Origin: Streptomyces pseudovenezuelae
GTDB taxonomy: Bacteria > Actinomycetota > Actinomycetes > Streptomycetales > Streptomycetaceae
Length of the DNA stretch: 64,000 nucleotides
Direction of reading: 5' to 3'
Assembly: GCF_029892565.1 (NCBI RefSeq)
Contig: NZ_JARXVH010000005.1
Coordinates: 186,001 to 250,000, forward strand
The notes beneath the pieces are model-generated. The model ran no database searches, was not told where the DNA came from, and saw only the letters and a program-made list of their open reading frames with translations. Numbering within the stretch: position 1 is the first letter of the stretch; the number at the start of each line of letters is the position of its first letter. A program made the translations under genes and the position numbers. Below, piece by piece: positions 16,976-26,799 of the stretch.

Positions 16976-19363
16976 ATGCGGGCCACGCTGCGCTGGGCGC
17001 ACTCCGATCTGCGTACGCACCGCGGTGAGGCGCTGTTCCTGGTGCTGGCCACCGCCGGGATCGTGGCGTCGCTGCTGCTGGCCACGGCCCTGTTCGGGTA
17101 CGCCACCAACCCCTGGCAGCGCGTCTTCACGCAGACGACCGGCGCGCACGTCTGGATCCACACGGCCGAGTCCGCCAAGGCGGACAGGCTCGCCGACGTG
17201 GACGGTGTGGAGTCGGTCGCGGGCCCCTACGCCACGGAGTCCGCCACGCTCAGCTCCCGCGGCACCCGCGCCGCCGTCGAACTGCGCGCGACGCCCGAGC
17301 AGTTGCCCACAATCGGCCACCCCCTGGTCGTCTCCGGTGACTGGCTGGACCCGGCGACGCCCGACGGCGTGGTCCTGGAGAGCCACCTCGCCCGTGCCCT
17401 GCTCGCCGCGCCCGGCGACACGCTCACCCTCCCCGGCACCACGCGGAAGGTGACCGTGCTGGGCGTGGCCGACAGCGCCGAGTCGCGCTACGACCCAGGC
17501 GAGCAGCCGGGCCTCGTCTGGACCCTGCCGCCCGCCGTACGCGATCCCAACGGTCAGGTCATAGGACTGCGCCTGACCGACCCCGACGACACGGACTACG
17601 TCGTCTCGCGCGCCGTCAAGGCCCTGGGCGGCGCCGACGCGATCGGCGAGGTCGACACCTGGCAGCTGGCGCGCGCCCAGGCACAGGGCGACAACCGGCT
17701 GCTCGGGCAGGTCCTCGGCCTGTTCGGACTGGGCGCCCTGGTCGCCGCGGGACTCGCCGTGCACGGGGCGATCGCCACCCGGATCCGCGGCCACCTGCGG
17801 GACATCTCGGTCCTGAAGGCCATCGGGTTCACCCCGGGCCAGGTCGTCCGCGTCTTCCTCCTCCAGCACATCGCCTACGCCCTTCTCGGCGCCGTGGCCG
17901 CGGCGGCGCTGACGCAGTCGCTGGGCAACCGCGTCCCGGGCCGCCTCGGGGACGCGATCGGCGTCTGGCAGGGTCTGCCCGGACAGACGGTGGCGCTCTT
18001 CGCGATCCCGGCGGGCGCGGTGCTGTTCATCGCCGCGACCACGGGCCTGGCGGCCTGGCGAGCGGGCCGGGTGCCACCGGTGCCGGTGCCGATCCCGTCG
18101 GTGCGGGGGATGCGGGGGCTGTCGGCCAGGACGGGACGGACACCACGCCCCGTCCCTCGGCCGAGCGGACACCTCCCGGCGCCGGCACGCGGGCCCCGCC
18201 GCACCGCCCAGTCGAGCGGCCGGCTCTCGGCGTTGGCCCGGCGGGCGCTGGCGATGCGGGTGCCGCCCGCGTTCGTTCTGGGGTGGCACACCGCGTTCTC
18301 CCGTCGGCTGCGGTCGCTCGCCACCGTGGCGCGGCTGGCCCTGCCCCTGCTGCTGATCGTCGTGGCGATGAGCGCGTGGACCACCATCGACCGTTTCCAC
18401 AGCAGTCCCGAGCAGGTAGGTCTCCCGGCCGCGCTCACCGTCCACGCGGACGCGGGCCTGAGCGACCGGGCCACCCGTGCCCTGCTGGCCAATGACCCGG
18501 AGGTCGCCGCCGCCTACCCGGGCGTCGAGATGGCCGCGCTGCCCCCGGACCAGCGGACCACCATCGCGCTGCGCGGCCTCGGCACCCGCCAGGACCCGTA
18601 TCCGTACGCCCTCGCCGAGGGCCGCCTCGCGCACAGGAGCCACGAGGCCGTGGCCGGTCAGGGCCTGCTCTCCCTGCTGGACGCGCGGGTCGGCGACTGG
18701 GTGCGGATCATGGTCGGCTCCCGGCCGCAGGTCCTGCACATCGTGGGCCGCAGCATCGAACCGGAGAACGCCGGCCGGGTCGTCTCCACCTCGCTCGACA
18801 CCCTCCGCGAGGACGACCCGAACCTGGCGCCCGCCTTCTACCAACTCCGCCTGCGCCCCGGCGCCGACCCGCAGCGGGTCGCCCGCCAGTTGGCCGACAC
18901 CGGCCACCTGGACGTGCACGCGGTGACCAACCCGGCCGACGGGCTCTCGCCCCTGCGCGGAGTGGTGCTCGGCCTGATCATCGTGCTCGCCCTGATCGGC
19001 CTCATCGAACTGCTCACCGCGATCGGCGGCACCGTACGCGAGGGCGAGCGCGACCTGCTCGCGCTCAAGGCCATCGGTCTGTCCCCGCGCCAGATCACCG
19101 CCGTCACCGTCACGGCCACCGGCTGCACCGCCCTGATCGCCGCCCTCGCCGGTACGGTCCTCGGCGTACCGCTCGCGCACTGGCTGATCAACGCCCAGGG
19201 CCGGTCGAGCGGCATCGGCGTGGGGATCGCCCAGGGACCGTCGCCGGTGCAGCTGGTGCTGTTCGACGCGGCGGCGGTCCTGGGCGCGGCCGCCCTCGCC
19301 GCGCTACCGGCGGCCCGCGCGGCACGACGCCGACTGGCGGACACGCTGAGCGCGGTGGCTTGA
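16976..19363 (+). CDS. FtsX-like ABC transporter permease
   Basis: 795 aa, the usual size for actinobacterial two-module FtsX permeases. It begins with a membrane segment (LFLVLATAGIVASLLLATALFGY), then an extracytoplasmic domain, then a first FtsX core at about 250-365 (LLGQVLGLFGLGALVAAGLAVHG and ISVLKAIGFTPGQVVRVFLLQ). A basic/proline-rich loop (about 370-440) links to the second half, which ends with another FtsX core (LLALKAIGLSPRQITAVTV). Together with the preceding ATPase it forms a complete transporter, possibly for an antimicrobial compound or lipid; the sequence does not show which. Confidence 0.92.
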   Translation: MRATLRWAHSDLRTHRGEALFLVLATAGIVASLLLATALFGYATNPWQRVFTQTTGAHVWIHTAESAKADRLADVDGVESVAGPYATESATLSSRGTRAAVELRATPEQLPTIGHPLVVSGDWLDPATPDGVVLESHLARALLAAPGDTLTLPGTTRKVTVLGVADSAESRYDPGEQPGLVWTLPPAVRDPNGQVIGLRLTDPDDTDYVVSRAVKALGGADAIGEVDTWQLARAQAQGDNRLLGQVLGLFGLGALVAAGLAVHGAIATRIRGHLRDISVLKAIGFTPGQVVRVFLLQHIAYALLGAVAAAALTQSLGNRVPGRLGDAIGVWQGLPGQTVALFAIPAGAVLFIAATTGLAAWRAGRVPPVPVPIPSVRGMRGLSARTGRTPRPVPRPSGHLPAPARGPRRTAQSSGRLSALARRALAMRVPPAFVLGWHTAFSRRLRSLATVARLALPLLLIVVAMSAWTTIDRFHSSPEQVGLPAALTVHADAGLSDRATRALLANDPEVAAAYPGVEMAALPPDQRTTIALRGLGTRQDPYPYALAEGRLAHRSHEAVAGQGLLSLLDARVGDWVRIMVGSRPQVLHIVGRSIEPENAGRVVSTSLDTLREDDPNLAPAFYQLRLRPGADPQRVARQLADTGHLDVHAVTNPADGLSPLRGVVLGLIIVLALIGLIELLTAIGGTVREGERDLLALKAIGLSPRQITAVTVTATGCTALIAALAGTVLGVPLAHWLINAQGRSSGIGVGIAQGPSPVQLVLFDAAAVLGAAALAALPAARAARRRLADTLSAVA

Positions 19364-19413
19364 GGGCGGCGGTCTGAGGGCGTCGGCCTGAGCGCGGCGA
19401 CCTCAGCGGACCG

Positions 19414-21069
19414 TCACTGACGGCCGCGCAGCTCCCGGTACTTGGCGACCAGTACCTTGGTCGACTCGTCCAGCCCGTCGACCTCCGCACCCTCCGTCAG
19501 CGCCGGCTCCACCCTCTTGGCGAGGACCTTGCCCAGCTCGACACCCCACTGGTCGAAGGAGTCGATGTTCCACACCGCGCCCTGCACGAACACCTTGTGC
19601 TCGTAGAGGGCGATCAGCTGGCCGAGCACCGACGGAGTCAGCTCGCGGGCCAGGATCGTCGTGGTCGGGTGGTTGCCCTTGAACGTCTTGTGTGGCACCA
19701 GCTCCTCGGGCACCCCCTCCGCACGCACCTCCTCCGGAGTCTTGCCGAAGGCCAGCGCCTGCGTCTGCGCGAAGAAGTTCGCCATCAACAGGTCGTGCTG
19801 CGCCCTGAGGCCGTCACTCAGCTCAGCGACCGGCTCGGCGAAGCCGATGAAGTCCGCGGGGATCAACTTCGTGCCCTGGTGGATGAGTTGGTAGTACGCG
19901 TGCTGCCCATTCGTCCCCGGCGTGCCCCACACCACAGGACCGGTCTGCCAGTCGACCTCCTGCCCGTCCCGGCCCACGTACTTGCCGTTGGACTCCATGT
20001 CCAACTGCTGCAGGTACGCGGTGAACTTGGAGAGGTAGTGGCTGTACGGCAGCACGGCGTGCGACTGGGCGTCGTGGAAGTTGCCGTACCAGACACCCAA
20101 CAGGCCCAGCAGCAACGGCACGTTGGACTCGGCGGGCGCGGTCCTGAAGTGCTCGTCGACGATCCGGAACCCTTCGAGCATCTCGCGGAAGCGGTCGGGC
20201 CCGATGGCGATCATCAACGACAGCCCGATGGCCGAGTCGAAGGAGTACCGTCCGCCGACCCAGTCCCAGAACCCGAACATGTTGTCCGGGTCGATGCCGA
20301 ACTCCGCCACCTTCCCGGCATTCGTCGACAGCGCCACGAAGTGTTTGGCCACGGCCTCCTGACCGGCCTTCAGCTCGGTGAGCAGCCAGTCGCGCGCGGA
20401 GGTGGCGTTGGTGATCGTCTCGATCGTGGTGAACGTCTTGGACGCGACGATGAACAGCGTCTGAGCCGGGTCCAGATCGCGGGTGGCCTCGTGCAGGTCG
20501 GCGCCGTCCACGTTCGACACGAACCGGACCGTGAGGTCGCGGTCGGTGAAGGCGCGCAGCACCTCGTACGCCATCGCGGGACCCAGGTCGGAGCCGCCGA
20601 TGCCGATGTTGACGACGTTCTTGATGCGCTGGCCGGTGTGGCCGGCCCACTCGCCCGAGCGCACCCGGTTCGCGAAGGCGCTCATCCGGTCGAGGACGGC
20701 GTGCACGGCCGGGACGACGTTCTCGCCGTCGACCTCGATCACCGCGTCACGCGCGGCGCGCAGCGCGGTGTGCAGCACGGCGCGATCCTCGGTGACGTTG
20801 ATCTTCTCGCCCCGGAACATGGCGTCGCGCAGACCGAACACGTCGGTGGCGGCGGCCAGTTCGCGCAGTAGCCGCAGGGTCTCGTCGGTGACCAGGTGCT
20901 TGGAGTGGTCGACGTACAGGTCACCGACCTGGAGCGTGTATCCGGCGCCGCGGCCGGGGTCGGCCGCGAACAGCTCCCGCAGCCCCGACTCCCCCAACTC
21001 CTCGCGGTGCTTCGCCAGCGCGGTCCACTCGGGCGTCCGGTTGAGCCTCGTACGGCCGTCTGCGTTCAT
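19414..21069 (-). CDS. pgi: Glucose-6-phosphate isomerase
   Basis: Interconverts glucose-6-phosphate and fructose-6-phosphate. The protein is 551 aa. Signature 1 of the family is visible as FWDWVGGRYSFDSAIGLSL, the phosphate-binding part as NIGIGGSDLGPAMAYE, the catalytic Glu/His region as WGTPGTNGQHAYYQLIHQGT, and the C-terminal lysine block as SFDQWGVELGKVLAKR. The ATG at 21069 follows GAAGG. It converges with the FtsX permease across about 50 bases that hold no clear hairpin. Its presence near the pentose phosphate operon fits a carbon-metabolism neighbourhood. Confidence 0.97.
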   Translation of the reverse strand: MNADGRTRLNRTPEWTALAKHREELGESGLRELFAADPGRGAGYTLQVGDLYVDHSKHLVTDETLRLLRELAAATDVFGLRDAMFRGEKINVTEDRAVLHTALRAARDAVIEVDGENVVPAVHAVLDRMSAFANRVRSGEWAGHTGQRIKNVVNIGIGGSDLGPAMAYEVLRAFTDRDLTVRFVSNVDGADLHEATRDLDPAQTLFIVASKTFTTIETITNATSARDWLLTELKAGQEAVAKHFVALSTNAGKVAEFGIDPDNMFGFWDWVGGRYSFDSAIGLSLMIAIGPDRFREMLEGFRIVDEHFRTAPAESNVPLLLGLLGVWYGNFHDAQSHAVLPYSHYLSKFTAYLQQLDMESNGKYVGRDGQEVDWQTGPVVWGTPGTNGQHAYYQLIHQGTKLIPADFIGFAEPVAELSDGLRAQHDLLMANFFAQTQALAFGKTPEEVRAEGVPEELVPHKTFKGNHPTTTILARELTPSVLGQLIALYEHKVFVQGAVWNIDSFDQWGVELGKVLAKRVEPALTEGAEVDGLDESTKVLVAKYRELRGRQ

Positions 21070-21125
21070 ATCGGACTTCAGCCTTCTTTCCTACCTCGCC
21101 CCGCTGCCGGTCCCAACCTAATTGA

Positions 21126-22394
21126 TCAGCGCGTGACGTGAGCTGTCGTGGCGTCGTCGTGCGACGCACCAACAAGTACGTCCCGCTTGGCGGTGGGTAT
21201 CAGCGCGAGGACCGACAGGACGAAGAAGGCGGCGGTGAGCAGCGCGGGGGTGTTCAGTCCCCAGGCGGTGGCGACGGCCCCGCCGAGCAGGGCGCCCAGC
21301 GGGGCGCCGGCGACGGCCAGGGTGCGGAAGGCGGAGCTGACCCGGCCCAGCAGGTCGGCGGGCGTGCGCTGCTGCATCAACGTGGTCGTGTTGACGTTCC
21401 ACACCATGCCCATGAAGCCGAACACGGCGAGCGCCGCGGCCACGGCCGTCAGGCTCCGCACACCGCCCATGACGAGGAGCGCGCCGATCTGCACGACACC
21501 GGCCAGCAGCACGGCCCGCATCGGCCCGAGCCGAGCGGTGATCCACCGGTTCGCCACTCCCCCGGCCAGGCCACCGACGGTGTACGCGGTGGTCACGGCC
21601 GCGTAGCCGGCGGTACCGGCGTCCAGCCAGCCGGTCACCAGGATCACCAGGGTGGCGATCAGGGCGCCCATGCCGATGTTGCACAGGGCCGTCGCCGCGC
21701 ACAGTCCGCGCAGGGGCCGGTCGCGCCACAGGGTGCGCAGCCCGTCGGTGATCTCCCGGCGCAGGGCGCTGCCCGCCGGTCTCGGCGCTCTGTCGGGCGC
21801 CGTCGTCCGCAGCGAGGCGACCAGTGCGGCGGCCACCAGGAAGGTCCCCGCGTCGGCCACGAAGGGCACGGCCACCCCCGCGGCGATCAGCAGGGGCACC
21901 ACGGGCGCCCCTATCAGGCCGCCCGCGATCTGCTGCCCGGTCATCAGCCGGGCGTTGGCACTGCCCAGCGCCGCGCGGTCCACCAAGGCGGGCAGCAGCG
22001 CCGTCGAGGCGTTGTCGAAGAGGGTCTGCAGGGTGGTCAGGACGAAGGCGAGCGCGATGAGCAGCGCGATCGAGGCGTGACCGAGTGCGACGGCCCCGGC
22101 GAAGGCGGCGACGAGCAGTCCTCGTACCGCGTCCACCGTCCACATCGCGCGGCGCTGGTCGATCCGGTCCGCGACCGCTCCGCCGAGCAGCCCGAAGACG
22201 ATCCAGGGCAGATAGCCGCAGGCGGTGACGGAGGCGATGAGCAGGGGCCGGTCCGTCAGTGAGGTGGCGAGCAGGGGCAGCGCGGAGCCCCGCAGCGCGT
22301 CTCCGAAGCGCGAGACCACGGCGGCCGTCCACAGCCGCCCGAATCCCCCGCGCCATGCGGGCGCGCGCATGTCCCCCGTCTCGACCGTCGCCAC
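21126..22394 (-). CDS. MFS transporter (EntS-like efflux family)
   Basis: 422 aa, with about twelve hydrophobic segments. The N-terminal half shows WTAAVVSRFGDALRGSALPLLA and the MFS loop GGAVADRIDQRRAM between segments 2 and 3. The N-terminal WRGGFGRLWTAAVVSRFGD pattern is typical of the MFS_3/EntS group of drug or siderophore exporters. The GTG start at 22394 has GGGGGAG very close; an ATG at 22370 is an alternative. It lies 56 bases upstream of pgi on the same strand. Substrate unknown. Confidence 0.88.
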   Translation of the reverse strand: MATVETGDMRAPAWRGGFGRLWTAAVVSRFGDALRGSALPLLATSLTDRPLLIASVTACGYLPWIVFGLLGGAVADRIDQRRAMWTVDAVRGLLVAAFAGAVALGHASIALLIALAFVLTTLQTLFDNASTALLPALVDRAALGSANARLMTGQQIAGGLIGAPVVPLLIAAGVAVPFVADAGTFLVAAALVASLRTTAPDRAPRPAGSALRREITDGLRTLWRDRPLRGLCAATALCNIGMGALIATLVILVTGWLDAGTAGYAAVTTAYTVGGLAGGVANRWITARLGPMRAVLLAGVVQIGALLVMGGVRSLTAVAAALAVFGFMGMVWNVNTTTLMQQRTPADLLGRVSSAFRTLAVAGAPLGALLGGAVATAWGLNTPALLTAAFFVLSVLALIPTAKRDVLVGASHDDATTAHVTR

Positions 22395-22458
22395 CGCTCC
22401 CCCTCACGATTCGCATCCGCACCAGGCGATGCACAAACCGTAGAGGTCAGCACTGACA

Positions 22459-22509
22459 ACCGGTCCGGAGCCGACCGGTCGTCGGGGTCCGAAACAGGTC
22501 CGACCCGAC
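22459..22509. terminator. Two hairpins downstream of the RbpA-like gene
   Basis: A perfect 7-bp stem ACCGGTC/GACCGGT (22459-22479) is followed by a second stem with one bulge (GTCGGG-GTC at 22481-22489 against GACCCGAC at 22502-22509). They lie between the RbpA-family gene and the MFS gene on the same strand and may separate their transcripts. Confidence 0.4.
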
Positions 22510-22539
22510 ACCCCTCGGTGCCCGGCCGGTTCCCAACTC

Positions 22540-22875
22540 CTAGATCTCGCCCCGCAGTTTGGCGAGCGCTTCGGCGAGGATCGCCTCGCCGTCCGCGTCA
22601 CTGCGCCGCTCCCGTACGTACGCGAGGTGCGTCTTGTAGGGCTCGGTGCGCGGCGGGTCCGGCGGGTTCTCCCGGTCCTGTCCGGCCGGGAAGCCGCAGC
22701 GCGGGCAGTCCCAGGTGTCGGGAACCTGCGCGTCGCTGGCGAAGCTGGGCTGCGTCTCATGCCCGTTGGAGCACCAGAAGGAGATGCGCAGACGCGGCGC
22801 GGACTCGCCGCGCTCGGCCTCGCCCATCGGCCCCGCCCCGACCCGGCTTCCTCGGATCGCGTTGCCACTTGCCAC
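22540..22875 (-). CDS. rbpA: RNA polymerase-binding protein, RbpA family
   Basis: Small actinobacterial protein (111 aa) that binds RNA polymerase and the principal sigma factor. The family pattern is visible: an N-terminal basic arm AIRGSRVGAG, a zinc-site-like set CSNGH...CPRCG (Cys34, His38, Cys57, Cys60 approximately), and a C-terminal sigma-contact helix THLAYVRERRSDADGEAILAEAL. The GTG start has GGGAG nine bases upstream. To my knowledge the classical S. coelicolor RbpA begins differently (with a YETDRG block), so this is probably the paralogue rather than the main RbpA; the gene symbol is tentative. A palindrome with arms CGAAGCGA/TCGCTTCG at 22904-22929 lies in its leader. Confidence 0.8.
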   Translation of the reverse strand: MASGNAIRGSRVGAGPMGEAERGESAPRLRISFWCSNGHETQPSFASDAQVPDTWDCPRCGFPAGQDRENPPDPPRTEPYKTHLAYVRERRSDADGEAILAEALAKLRGEI

Positions 22876-23086
22876 GGTCGTAACTCCCTGCGTGATGGTG
22901 CCGCGAAGCGAGTCGGCGTTTTCGCTTCGTTGCGAGCGCCTCAGTCTACGTAAGGCCCAACGCGCGTCCAGTGATTGGAGTTACAGCCCCCACACCTAGA
23001 CGCAAGCCCCATGATAGGCCGCGCTCAGCTGCGCGTACCGAACATGGGGCCTTACGTGCGGAATGCGTGCGGAATGTGCGCCCGGG
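22876..23086. other. Gene-free region between secG and the RbpA-like gene
   Basis: It holds the inverted repeat CGAAGCGA/TCGCTTCG (22904-22929) in the leader of the RbpA-like gene, an 11-base inverted repeat ACGTAAGGCCC (22948-22958) / GGGCCTTACGT (23047-23057) with 88 bases between, and a nested structure GCCCCATG (23006-23013) / CATGGGGC (23043-23050) enclosing GCGC...GCGC. The nested hairpin is a candidate terminator for secG. No tRNA or small protein is seen. Confidence 0.5.
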
Positions 23087-23323
23087 TCAGCTGTTCGTCT
23101 TCATCAGCAGGCCGAGCACGATGATGCACGCGAACCAGGCAAGACCGATCACCAGGGTGATCCGGTCGAGGTTGCGCTCGGCGACCGACGAACCACCGAC
23201 GGACGACTGCATGCCACCACCGAACATGTCGGAGAGGCCGCCGCCCTTCCCCTTGTGCATCAGCACCAGCAGCATCATCAGCAGGCTGCAGACGATCAGG
23301 GCGATCGAGAACCCCAAAACCAC
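23087..23323 (-). CDS. secG: Preprotein translocase subunit SecG
   Basis: 78-aa inner-membrane subunit of the SecYEG channel. Two hydrophobic segments (about 4-21 and 55-73) flank the conserved loop LMHKGKGGGLSDMFGGGMQ, diagnostic of SecG. The start is GTG at 23323; the ribosome site is weak. It stands 94 bases downstream of tpiA on the same strand, with a hairpin between, the usual actinobacterial gap-pgk-tpi-secG order. Confidence 0.95.
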   Translation of the reverse strand: MVLGFSIALIVCSLLMMLLVLMHKGKGGGLSDMFGGGMQSSVGGSSVAERNLDRITLVIGLAWFACIIVLGLLMKTNS

Positions 23324-23357
23324 GGCTGGACCAACTCTCTCGGATTCGGATGAACGA

Positions 23358-23385
23358 CGGGGGCACAGCCTGGGCCGTGCCCCCG
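23358..23385. terminator. Hairpin between tpiA and secG
   Basis: A perfect 9-bp stem CGGGGGCAC (23358-23366) / GTGCCCCCG (23377-23385), with further GCC/GGC pairing inside the loop. It lies 33 bases past the tpiA stop and likely ends or attenuates the pgk-tpiA transcript. Confidence 0.7.
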
Positions 23386-23417
23386 CAAGAGTACGACGGA
23401 TCGCCGCCAGGGCCTAC

Positions 23418-24209
23418 TTACTGGTCGCGGAAGCGCACGATCTTGACGAACTCGTCGGCGTCCAGCGACGCACCGCCGACCAGGGCGCCGTCCACGTCGG
23501 GCTGGGCCATGATCTCGGCCACGTTGCCCGCCTTCACGGAACCGCCGTACTGGATGCGGACCTGGTCGGCCAGCTCCTGCGTGTACAGCTCGGCGAGCTT
23601 GCCGCGGATGGCCTTGCAGACCTCCTGGGCGTCCTCGGAGCCGCAGACCTTGCCGGTGCCGATGGCCCAGACCGGCTCGTAGGCGATCACGACCGACTCG
23701 GCCTGCTCGGCCGGGACGTCCTTGAGTCCGCCCTCGACCTGGCCGAGCGTGTGCGCGACGTGGTTGCCCGCCTCGCGGACGTCCAGCTCCTCGCCGACGC
23801 ACAGGATCGGGGTCAGACCGTGCTTGTAGGCGGCCTTGACCTTGGCGTTGACGATCTCGTCGGTCTCGGCGTGGTACTGCCGGCGCTCGGAGTGGCCGAC
23901 CGCCACGTACGTGCACTTCAGCTTGGCCAGCATCGAGCCGGAGATCTCGCCGGTGTAGGCGCCGGAGTCGTACGCCGAGAGGTCCTGGGCGCCGTACTTG
24001 ATCTTGAGCTTGTCGCCGTCCACCAGGGTCTGCACGGAGCGCAGGTCGGTGAAGGGCGGCAGGACGGCGACCTCGACGGCCTCGTAGTCCTTGTCGGCCA
24101 GCGCGAAGGCGAGCTTCTGGACGTGCGCGATGGCTTCGAGGTGGTTGAGGTTCATCTTCCAGTTGCCCGCCATGATCGGCGTGCGTCCGGAAGAAACAGA
24201 TGGAGCCAT
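23418..24209 (-). CDS. tpiA: Triosephosphate isomerase
   Basis: Interconverts dihydroxyacetone phosphate and glyceraldehyde-3-phosphate. It is 263 aa. The substrate-binding Asn-Lys is in MAGNWKMNLNH, the catalytic His in VAVGHSERRQYH, the catalytic Glu in IAYEPVWAIGTGK and the phosphate loop in YGGSVKAGN. Start ATG at 24209, only five bases after the pgk stop, so it is in one operon with pgk. Confidence 0.97.
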   Translation of the reverse strand: MAPSVSSGRTPIMAGNWKMNLNHLEAIAHVQKLAFALADKDYEAVEVAVLPPFTDLRSVQTLVDGDKLKIKYGAQDLSAYDSGAYTGEISGSMLAKLKCTYVAVGHSERRQYHAETDEIVNAKVKAAYKHGLTPILCVGEELDVREAGNHVAHTLGQVEGGLKDVPAEQAESVVIAYEPVWAIGTGKVCGSEDAQEVCKAIRGKLAELYTQELADQVRIQYGGSVKAGNVAEIMAQPDVDGALVGGASLDADEFVKIVRFRDQ

Positions 24210-24214
24210 TGCGG

Positions 24215-25426
24215 TCAGTCCTCCAGTGCGGCGAGACCGGGGAGCGTCTTGCCCTCGAGGTATTCGAGGGAGGCGCCGCCACCGGTCGAGATGTGTCCGA
24301 ATGCCTTCTCGTCGAAGCCCAGGATGCGGACGGCCGCGGCGGAGTCGCCACCACCGACGACCGTGAAGGCCTGGGAGTCGACGAGGGCCTGGGCGACCGC
24401 CTTGGTGCCCTCGGCGAAATCGGGGTGCTCGAAGACGCCCATCGGGCCGTTCCAGAAAACGGTGGCAGCGTCGGCGAACTTCGAGGCGTACAGGGCACCG
24501 GTCTCGGGACCGATGTCCAGGCCCATCCGGTCGGCCGGGATGGCGTCCGCGGCGACGGTGGTCGGGTGGGCCGGAGCCTTCGTCTTCAGGTCCGGGAACT
24601 GGCCGGCGACCACGACGTCCACAGGGACGAGGAGTTCGACGCCGTTCTTCTCCGCGCGCTCGACGTACTCGGTGACGGTGGCCAGCTGGTCCTCCTGGAC
24701 CAGGGAGGCGCCGATCTCGTAGCCCTTGGCCTTGAGGAAGGTGAAGGCCATGCCGCCGCCGATGAGCAACCGGTCGGCCTTGCCGAGCAGTTCGTCGATG
24801 ACGGCGAGCTTGTCGGAGACCTTGGAGCCGCCGAGGGCGACGACGTAGGGCCGCTCGACGTCCTCGGTGAGCTTCTTCAGGACGCCGACCTCGGTGGCGA
24901 TGAGGTAGCCGGCGTAGTGCGGCAGCCGGGCCGGGAGGTCGAAGACCGAGGCGTGCTTGCGGTGCACCGCGCCGAAGCCGTCACCGACGTACACGTCCGC
25001 GAGGGCGGCCAGTTGGTCCGCGAACTCGCCGCGCTCGACGTCGTCCTTGGCGGTCTCGCCGGCGTTGAAGCGCAGGTTCTCGATGACCGCGACCTGGCCG
25101 GGCTCCAGGCCGCGCACCGCGTCGTGGGCGGCGGGGCCGACGGTGTCCTGGGCGAACGCGACGGGGGCGCCGAGCAGTTCGGCCAGGCGCTCGGCGGGCT
25201 GCAGCAGGGAGAACGCCGGGTCCGGGGCGCCCTTGGGGCGGCCCAGGTGCGAGGCGACGATGACCTTGGCGCCCGCGTCGGCCAGCGCCTTGACGGTGGG
25301 CAGGACGGCGCGGATGCGGCCGTCGTCGGTGATGAGGCCGTCGGCCAGCGGGACGTTGAGGTCGGCGCGGACGAAGACCCGCTTGCCGTCCACGCCTTCG
25401 GAGAGAAGTTCGTCGATGGTCTTCAT
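24215..25426 (-). CDS. pgk: Phosphoglycerate kinase
   Basis: ATP-forming glycolytic kinase, 403 aa. Visible motifs: RVFVRADLNVPL at the N terminus, SHLGRPKG, ENLRFNAGE, the hinge LGGSKVSDKL and the C-terminal nucleotide site GGGDSAAAV. The ATG at 25426 is used because AGGAG lies nine bases upstream and the first residues MKTIDELL match the family. The open frame further upstream is low complexity. Confidence 0.97.
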   Translation of the reverse strand: MKTIDELLSEGVDGKRVFVRADLNVPLADGLITDDGRIRAVLPTVKALADAGAKVIVASHLGRPKGAPDPAFSLLQPAERLAELLGAPVAFAQDTVGPAAHDAVRGLEPGQVAVIENLRFNAGETAKDDVERGEFADQLAALADVYVGDGFGAVHRKHASVFDLPARLPHYAGYLIATEVGVLKKLTEDVERPYVVALGGSKVSDKLAVIDELLGKADRLLIGGGMAFTFLKAKGYEIGASLVQEDQLATVTEYVERAEKNGVELLVPVDVVVAGQFPDLKTKAPAHPTTVAADAIPADRMGLDIGPETGALYASKFADAATVFWNGPMGVFEHPDFAEGTKAVAQALVDSQAFTVVGGGDSAAAVRILGFDEKAFGHISTGGGASLEYLEGKTLPGLAALED

Positions 25427-25481
25427 GGGAGGAGGCTCCTGAGGAGGGCTCTGGATCGAACGAGGGCTGAACACGCGCGTG

Positions 25482-25519
25482 AGGGCTCGGGCAGCGCGGC
25501 CGTGCGCTGCCCGAGCCCT
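25482..25519. terminator. Strong hairpin between gap and pgk
   Basis: A perfect 16-bp stem (AGGGCTCGGGCAGCGC at 25482-25497 and its complement at 25504-25519) with a six-base loop, 31 bases past the gap stop. It separates the gap transcript from pgk-tpiA, although read-through is possible. Confidence 0.85.
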
Positions 25520-25549
25520 GCACTCACATCGAGGTGCCTGCTTCGGCGA

Positions 25550-26560
<1,011 letters not shown>

Positions 26561-26688
26561 GAACCGATCTCCTCGTTGGTACGCCGACTATGCGGTGCCG
26601 GCGAGCTGTTTTGGGATGTCCCCGACCAACCACGACCCTACCTCCCTGCGGCCCTCGTGGTGACATCGAGATGCCCCATACACGGGCA

Positions 26689-26724
26689 GGCGGTCCGTAC
26701 CCGCCAGTAGGGGTACGGACCGCC
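26689..26724. terminator. Terminator downstream of the M14 carboxypeptidase
   Basis: A perfect 14-bp stem (GGCGGTCCGTACCC at 26689-26702 with GGGTACGGACCGCC at 26711-26724) and an eight-base loop, located 76 bases after the carboxypeptidase stop and before the gap promoter. The remaining sequence to the gap start (26561-26688) should hold the gap promoter and ribosome site. Confidence 0.8.
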
Positions 26725-26799
26725 CGGGCCGTATGACCGGATCACTCGTTTTGACTACGGTCGGCTAGTCATGGTTGACCAGGGAGTTCACCCTGGAAC

